Positions 56,871 through 64,000 of a stretch of DNA of 64,000 bases are shown piece after piece (position 1 is the stretch's first letter; each line of letters opens with the position of its first letter). Origin of the DNA: Megamerina dolium. Its lineage: Eukaryota; Arthropoda; Insecta; Diptera; Megamerinidae. Under the pieces are notes generated by a model that had not been told where the DNA came from, made no database searches, and saw nothing but the letters and a program-made list of their open reading frames with translations. The stretch covers positions 108,322,917-108,386,916 of the forward strand of contig OY978525.1 of assembly GCA_963854835.1 (NCBI GenBank). Reading direction: 5' to 3'. Made by a program: the position numbers and the translations under genes.

Positions 56871-59095
56871 TTTCTGTACAGAAAGAATTTTTAAGTTGAT
56901 TTTTGATTTATATTTTTTGAAAGATTTGTATCGAAATCCATAATAATCGATGCTATTTTGTGCAGCTTGAAGAATTCCAAAAAAAAATTGCAATATCATT
57001 GGACTATGTTTGGGATAAAAATGAATAAAAAAATGGGCCTTGTTTCATTTTTACTCAATTTTTCAGAAGCTCTGGCACCTGGCCATTAGCGAAATGGATG
57101 CCTTAAAGGGAAATTTTCTCCAATTTCATCTCGCGAAGAAATTTTGATGAATTTTTCATCAAACTTGTCAAATCATTTGCAATTGTTAGAGAAAGTGCAA
57201 TGAAAAGTGTTAGTGAACGATACGAAAAAGTATGTTCACACACACACGCGCTTACATTCAACATATGCCCAATGCAATTGCAATTGCTCTCAACTGTTCG
57301 AGTTAGCAATTTTGAAAAAAAAAAACAGCAATAATAAATATGTATGTATTGTACTAGTGGGTATATACATACACATACATACATCGAATAATGCATATAA
57401 GCAGATGTTATTGCTATTTTGGTTGATGTTGTTGTTGTTGCTATTTGCCAAAAATACGCAACCAACTACTGACCAATTTACGTGTGAACAAACATGCCAC
57501 CATACCACAGGGTCACACTACAACGTCGTACATGCATATACACAGCCATAATACTCGTACACGATAAAATGCACACAATACCCGATGGCTACGTTTGCGG
57601 TTGAATATATGGACAACAACATTTGGGGTGTATGGTATATCGTTATTAGACAGCGGCGGTGATGGTGGTGGTGCTTGTTTCATAAATATTTACTGCATTT
57701 GCACGTAAGTAAATTTATGTACACTTTTGCTGTTGTTGTTGTTGTTTGTGGCCATGGTTAATTGCATGCTCATGTTTCTTCCGCTTATACATAGCAGCGT
57801 GCGTTACTGTATATACTTGTATGTCTCAAATTTCCACGAATAAATGCATATATATAAGGTACTATATATATATAGTACGAAACATATAGGCAAATATGTG
57901 TGACTGGGTCTGTAAGAGAATTATAAATGTGTTTTACCTTATTGTGACTTTTTAATATCTTTGTTTAGTACCACAGAATGCACTGCACAACTGGTCGACA
58001 ACAGTCGAACACAAGGTACCACAACGCGTTTATTATTACCTTGTTTATGCGTATTTACTATTAGTCATTGTTGCTGTTCTAATTGCAACTACTTTTTGTC
58101 GAGGTAGAGTATATATTTCTAAGCTGATTAGAGATATGGGATTAGTAAAGGGACACAGTCAACCAGTTAGCCAGATGGTCATTTCGGCAACATCAAAGGT
58201 GGTGAACTCATTCATTTATATAAAGTGTGGTGGATATCACTCATACTTATGTACATATGTAGATAGTGTAGATTATCAAAGTAAACATTATTTGTTGTAA
58301 GGATAATTGTGTTTTACACAAATAAAAGTTTCCATTATTAGCCATCAACTTAGGACTGAATTTAATGTCATTGTTTTAAAAATTTAATGTCCTGAACTTT
58401 AGTGTGGAAGAGATAACCATATTTGTACTGTGGCTTAACTAATGGTTAACCAACGATATTCGAGAGTCTAAACAATAGTTAACTAAGTACTGAAAATAAA
58501 ATATTCTTAGTTTAACTTGTCATTACTTAACCAATGACTGTGAGTTCAAACCTTAGAAGTACAGCTTTCGAGCCTGATGAAGAATGTCGCTCACTTTACA
58601 GTCTCGAATCGGATTGAGTCGAATTGAACATTAAGAAATGTTCTCTGAGGTGTAAAATATTATAGAATACAAGTTGGCGACTTTGAGTTTTTTCATCTAA
58701 ACATTTAAATAATTTCAATAGAAATTTTTTCAGAAGAGAGCACAAGCAATTAAAATTCGAGCGCTATTAAAATAACCAATATTCCAAAATGTTACTATTT
58801 ATCATATAGATAACATAATTTAGTTCGTTTTGTACCAAAACGTAGGCAATTTTATGGAATTATAACAATTATGGAATTAAAAAATGCAAAAATGCAAATG
58901 ACAACTGCATTGATATTTTAGTTAATTGCAAGCAACAAAATAAAATAAAATAAAATAATAAAACAAATTTTCATAAAATTACACATAAATATAATAGAAT
59001 AGAATAGTATGGTTTGTGATTTAAGGCAAACTATGGTAAATTGCACAAATGTGTTTGTCAGTAATTATAATAAAATATAAAGTTGTTATTTGTAC
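56871..59095. other. AT-rich spacer, no gene seen
   Basis: Includes (GTT)n near 57427-57440 and 57730-57748 and several TA/CA short runs. The 120- and 114-codon frames near 57103-57551 are opposite-strand low-complexity translations without domains. Confidence 0.5.
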
Positions 59096-59099
59096 TATA

Positions 59100-59645
<546 letters not shown>

Positions 59646-59646
<1 letters not shown>

Positions 59647-60185
59647 TTTCATAAAATTATCAATAAATATTACATATGATAGAATAGCCCTTTGTCTATG
59701 TGGAATGCACTTAATTAAATTGATAAAATTGAATAATTCTATATATAGTTTAGATTCAATTGAATTTCATTGATAACATTGATGACAAAATGAGATCTAC
59801 TTTATGAGCAACAATGAAATGAACTATAATTAAACAAATTGATTAGTCGAGAATTAATTTGATGTATTTATCAATATTATTGAAAATAATTTATTTAATT
59901 TTGTGTAAATATGAGCAAAAATAATGACAAATCATTTATATTGAATGTATATGAATAGACACGATTTGTAAATGAATGCACAATACAATTTTGGTACTTT
60001 TTCCCTTAGAACTATTAAGAATATAATTTTAATTATTATTTTTTATTTAAAAACGAAGGCATTATTTTGAGGTAAAATAATTGATATATATGCTATGATC
60101 AAAAAATGTTCGTAAACATAAAATATAACATAAACTATTGATTAATTTCTCAACATATATTTTGTCATCTTTAAAGTCGTCAACT
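59646..60185. other. AT-rich spacer, no gene seen
   Basis: Nothing recognised. Confidence 0.45.
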
Positions 60186-60350
60186 TCATTTCTCGAGGAA
60201 ATCTGAATAATTCTTTTGAGGTAAGCCCTTCAAAGCGTGCAATAATTCATGATATACCTCTTCAGTTGACTCGAAATGGAAAAACCAGTCCGGCACGTTG
60301 AGTTCACTGAATACCCAGAAGAGCTCTGGAACGAAAAGTATTTCAACGCT
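60186..60350 (-). pseudogene. Possible mariner transposase C-terminal fragment
   Basis: Minus strand reads FESTEEVYHELLHALKGLPQ followed by KNYSDFLEK, similar to the region after Asp 3 in DD34D transposases. No catalytic residue is present, so this is tentative. Confidence 0.35.
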
Positions 60351-60399
60351 GATATTAAAATGCATATATTTTTTTGAAATATTTGAGTTTTGAGACGTG

Positions 60400-60550
60400 A
60401 TCCGGCAGTAAGAATTTGCCATGGAAAGGCTTCTCAAAGAACTCTGTGAGAAAGCTCAGAAAAATAGATGTAGAAAGAGTTCTGCCATTCGGAGCCGGAT
60501 AAAATAAGTTGGTCCCTTCTAATACTGTCCAAAATTTAACACGCACAACA
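60400..60550 (+). mobile_element. tRNA-derived SINE, copy S3 (5'-truncated)
   Basis: Starts tccggcagtaag and continues catggaaaggcttctcaaag, aactctgtgagaaagctcag, gccattcggagccgg and ggtcccttctaatactgtcc. Overlaps S1 and S2 in the body and S2 in the 3' end. No tRNA head. Confidence 0.75.
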
Positions 60551-60555
60551 GCCAC

Positions 60556-60978
60556 ATATTTATTTATTTTTTTTTTTAATCTGAATGTCTTCAGCTAAAG
60601 ACTTTTATGTCATTTGAAAATTATTTGCTAAATTTTGTTCAGAAATACCGAAATTACTTATTTAAATCGAAAAACAATCCTTTTAATGCGTTACTTTCTG
60701 ATATAGTTTCAACTGCTCCTCCTTTCCCCATCTTTTCCTTTTCTGTGTTTATCTCTCTCAAAAAAAAATCCAATCTATATTTGGATCTAAGCCAATGGTG
60801 TCATCGACATGATAGTTGGTTAGTTGTTGGCTGTTAAATCGTATTTTATACATGACTAACTACTACCACTATGGTATTAAAATAACTGCTGGTAACTGGT
60901 AAAAGTTATATCCTATCTGACCACACACACATACATATGTATATACATAAGTATACAGTACATACATATATTATATAA

Positions 60979-61015
<37 letters not shown>

Positions 61016-61373
61016 TTTATATTCGCATGTTCCAATTTGCATGTGTGCCAATTGTGTCACGATGAATGATTCTATGGATTTCGAAATGCAATCGCATTTA
61101 AATGCGTTTTTTTTTTCTCCAATTATTATTATTATTTTCAATATACGATATTTTTTATATTTTTATTTTTTTATTTCAATTTTACGCATACATGCAGATT
61201 TTTTATTATTACATTTTTTATGCAAATCTCTGCCAACTCTATAGAACTCATATTTTGTTATGTAGCAATGCAAACATTACTTATTATTAGTACATAGTAC
61301 ACTAAATGCTTCTTTAATTAATTGATTTTGATCCTTGTAATTTTTATAAAAGTATTGTAATAATTCCAGAGAG
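60556..61373. other. AT-rich spacer, no gene seen
   Basis: Contains (TA)n at 60983-61010. Nothing else recognised. Confidence 0.45.
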
Positions 61374-62625
61374 CTTACTTACTTATGTGGCCATAACAAA
61401 CCGAATATCGATTTAGACCGAAAATAACATGCTTCGCCAGCCATCTCTGTTCTTCGCTAGCTGGCGCCAGTTAGAAATTCCAAGCGCCGTCAGGTTCTCC
61501 AGTACTTGGTCTTTCCACCTGAGATTTGGTCTTCCTCTTTTGCGTCGTCCTCCAGCGGGTTCCGAATATAACACCTTCTTAGCTGGAGCGTGTTCTTCCA
61601 TTCGCTCGACATGACCTAGCCAGCGCAGCCGCTGCATTTAATGCGCTTTACTATGTCAATATCGGCATACAGCTCGTACAGCTCATGGTTGTACCTTATT
61701 CGGTACTCGCCACCAACGCAAATAGGTCCAAAGATTTTGCGTAGGACTTTTCTCTCGAAAACCCCAAGCATTCGCTCATCCGAGGTGGAAATTGTCCAGG
61801 CTTCAGCGCCATATGTTAGGACAGGCATGATGAGAGATTTGTAGAGTGTAGTTTTCCTTCTTCGAGAGAGAGCTCGACTTCTCAATTGCTTACTTAGCCC
61901 AAAGTAATACCTGTTAGCAAGAGTTATCCTACGCATGATTTCCAAGCTGACGTCATTACTGCTGTTAATGCTGGTTCCAAGATAGACAAAGTCCCTTACT
62001 ACTTCAAAAGCGTAGTTGTCAACAGTGACGTGCTGTCCAAGACGCCGGGACTCTTTGTTTGTTGACACTAGATACTTCGTCTTGCCCTCGTTCACCGTGA
62101 GACCCATCCGACGCGACTCTCTTTCCAACTCTGAGAATGCTACACTGACTGCTCGCGTGTTCATGCCGATTATGTCAATATCGTCGGCATACGCTAACAG
62201 CATGACACTTTTGTTGAAGATAGTGCCATTATGTCGTAGATCAGCAGCTCGTATTATTTTCTCCATAATAAGATCGAAGAAGTCGCACGATAACGAATCA
62301 CCTTGTCTGAAACCCCGTTCGGTATTAAACGGTGGGGAGAGGTCCTTCCCAATTTTCACTGCATAACGGGAGTTACACAGAATCATTCTGCAAAGCCGAT
62401 TGAGCTTCGCTGGAATACCGAACTCTGACATTGTTGTGTACAGTCCCTCACCGGACTGTCGAGCGCGGCTTTATAATCAACAAATAGTTGGTGTGTGTCG
62501 ATCTGTTTCTTTTGTGTCTTCTCCGGGATTTGGTGCAGTGTAAAAATCTGTTTAATGCTAGATTTGCAGGTCTTAAGCCACACTGTTAAGGTCCAATCAG
62601 ATTCTTCAGCACTGAGCAGGTCCCA
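61374..62625 (-). pseudogene. RTE-clade LINE, copy E (YADD retained)
   Basis: Minus-strand RTE copy truncated at the RT fingers. Order: IGP-QCG and SSIKQIFTLHQIPEKTQKKQ, HQLFVDYKAALDSPVRD (about 62465-62620), a frameshift, then a 271-codon frame (61616-62431) with MSEFGIPAKLNRLCRMIL, FNTERGFRQGDSLSCDFF, the catalytic box LLAYADDIDIIG (about 62180-62215), NEGKTKYLVSTNKESRR and LTYGAEAWTISTSDERMLG. A small deletion shifts the frame at 61630, and the C-terminus continues 61413-61637. The 3' end has a (TAAG)n tail at 61374. The 5' edge abuts mariner M7. It is the best-preserved RT in the window but lacks its endonuclease region and is frameshifted. Confidence 0.92.
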
Positions 62626-63206
62626 CCGAATACAGAGCATATACTTGTCACCATGAGCATGTCGCTTTAACGTTGATATTGATGGTTGGCCAGGCATAAC
62701 GCATAATTTTTCTCACTGCGAGTTATCGTAATTGATCGATTTATTACTGGTAACGATGCGATCCAAAAAAAACCCTTTATTTTTTGTCGTTGAAGAAAGT
62801 GTTCCCACGTTACATCCCTCGGCTTCAATTCGTATTCGGGACACACTTCCCTTGCTTTCGAATCATTGCTATGACTGTTAAATGCTTGGAAACGGTTGAT
62901 TTGTCAATCACCAATGATGTTGCCAATTCCTTAAGCATTTGATGTAAATATTCGTCCAATAAAGTCGTCTTTTCTTCATCTTCATACATTTCTGTTGGGC
63001 CCGAATACTCTTTATCTTCAATGTCGAAATCAACACTTTTATAAGCGACAAAATCCGTACTCACACATTTCAATCGATATACACAATGTTCTTTGTAAGT
63101 TTCCAACAGCAATCGATGACTTTCAGTGACGATTTTCTTTGATTGGAACATGTAAAGCCAAACTTTCCGCAAATATTGTTTTTATTGGCTCAAAGGTCGA
63201 CATGTT
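62626..63206 (-). pseudogene. Mariner M7 (DD34D type), N-terminal part
   Basis: Minus strand from an ATG at about 63206 (MSTFEPIKTIFAESLALHV). After a shift it reads KIVTESHRLLLETYKEHC, SVDFDIEDKEYSGP, YEDEEKTTLLDEYLHQMLKE, LATSLVIDKSTVSKHLTVI and RKQGKCVPN; then HFLQRQKIKGFFLDRIVTSN and MPGQPSISTLKRHAHGD, MLCIRWDLLSAEES. Asp 1 of the usual TGDE motif appears as TSNK. The element is cut at 62625 by the RTE copy E, and its second half is not found beyond the RTE 3' end, so the junction involved a deletion. Confidence 0.78.
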
Positions 63207-64000
63207 TGTAGCTCAATAAAAATTAGTGGTTTAAACTTTTACGAAATTCCAGATGCTGGAAAAGAAAGACTAATTTATCACTCACAAGAACATTCCTTAC
63301 ATCCTTTTGGGCTCTGACATCATTAATTTCAATAAAAGATTCTGAATTTCAAAAATTGAACTTGCTTCATGAAATGGCAAAGAAAATGCCTTCGACTCTT
63401 ACCATTTGTAAGGCTTCATTAAACATTTGGAACAGTAATCAAAATCAATCTACATAATATTCAGATTTCTTGCTCTACCTTAATATGATATATGTGCTTT
63501 CTAAAAAAACCCAAATCAAAAATTGCCCAACTTTAATAACAAACACAAAATGAACCCTTATTGTATTACAGAAGATATAATTTTGAAGTTTGTCATCGTG
63601 AAACACTTGTGACAATTAATGACACACTTTGTTCAGCTATGCATTTATTTTCAATTCGAATCTAAGAAGAGATTTTTTAGTTCAAAGAAAAAGTTTAAAT
63701 AAAAAACAAAAAAGGAACAAACTAGAATCATACTCATAAATGACAAAGCAGGAAAGTTGACATACAATTTACTGACAATCTTCCAAAGAAATGTGAGCTC
63801 TTTTTCTCTTTTCGTAGTTGGTACTTAGTGGTTGGTGATTGGTGGTGCGCTGTGGGCTGTGATATTTGTAGATATGAAAATTATATGAACCTACTCAAAT
63901 ATCTAAAAATATTTTATAAGAAACTTCTATGAGTCAGATGGCTGTTAGAATGGTCTAACTGACTGGTTAAGTTTATGTATTGTGATGGATGCATTTTCGA
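63207..64000. other. AT-rich spacer, no gene seen
   Basis: No open frame of note and no element recognised to the window end. Confidence 0.45.

Noticed and set aside
57103..57551. Overlapping 120- and 114-codon frames on opposite strands
   Set aside because: No domain, unusual composition, no splice or start context to favour either.
61429..62366. Plus-strand frames over RTE copy E
   Set aside because: Antisense shadows; identical antisense frames recur over copies B and D.

Overview
This 64 kb window looks like AT-rich intergenic (or large-intron) DNA from a dipteran insect, most likely a tephritid fruit fly or a close relative. That assignment is inference. It rests on three things: RTE-clade LINEs of the type common in tephritids, many mariner-like elements with a DD41D-type signature, and a (GTCC/GTCT)n 'mini-me'-like repeat of the kind known from Diptera. 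I found no host protein-coding exon, no rRNA, no bona fide tRNA gene and no prokaryotic feature. Almost everything recognisable is a transposable element, most of it broken and much of it nested.

Layout. 1-4.6 kb: an RTE LINE abuts a second LINE in the opposite direction, followed by an unclassified repeat (family R) split by an RNase H-bearing LINE. 5.2-9.0 kb: three DD41D-type Tc1/mariner copies, one with an open but internally deleted transposase (5277-6158), one split by a 148 bp retroposed piece, and one reduced to 576 bp. 9-15 kb: microsatellites and an unclassified tandem repeat (family T, 12.3-13.1 kb). 15-17.8 kb: two decayed DD41D transposases. 19.1-20 kb: a second T copy, holding a 76 bp RTE tail. 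21.4-27.6 kb: three DD34D mariners (one interrupted by RTE) and a hAT-type MITE. 30.3-31 kb: a mariner with all three catalytic Asp still visible. 33.3-34.6 kb: an 11 bp minisatellite and the mini-me-like element. 36.3-37.4 kb: an old RTE copy.

39.7-43.3 kb is the most layered locus: a TIR-bounded mariner containing a solo LTR, an unidentified about 115 bp repeat and a LINE, which itself contains an RTE 3' end. 44.5-45.8 kb: a LINE split by a 528 bp TIR element with a 3 bp TAA duplication. 47-49.5 kb: a LINE tail, family R, a tRNA-derived SINE and mariner pieces. 51.4-52.9 kb: a hAT element with an 8 bp duplication that holds a hAT MITE, a SINE and a mariner. 54.5-55.8 kb: a DD41D copy split by a LINE RNase H fragment with a 12 bp duplication. 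56.5-56.9 kb: an inverted copy of family R. 59.1-59.6 kb: about 540 bp of TA-rich microsatellite. 60.4-63.2 kb: a SINE fragment, an RTE copy with an intact YADD motif, and a mariner N-terminus.

How the pieces relate: target-site duplications give a local order of events. Mariners and family R are often the oldest hosts; LINEs land in them; short RTE 3' ends land last. The elements least explained by known families are the T and R repeats, the 115-148 bp coding-like repeat at 7.7 kb and 40.9 kb, and two GC-richer blocks at 6.7 and 11.3 kb. All reading was by eye, so boundaries without a stated duplication or TIR are approximate by tens of bases.
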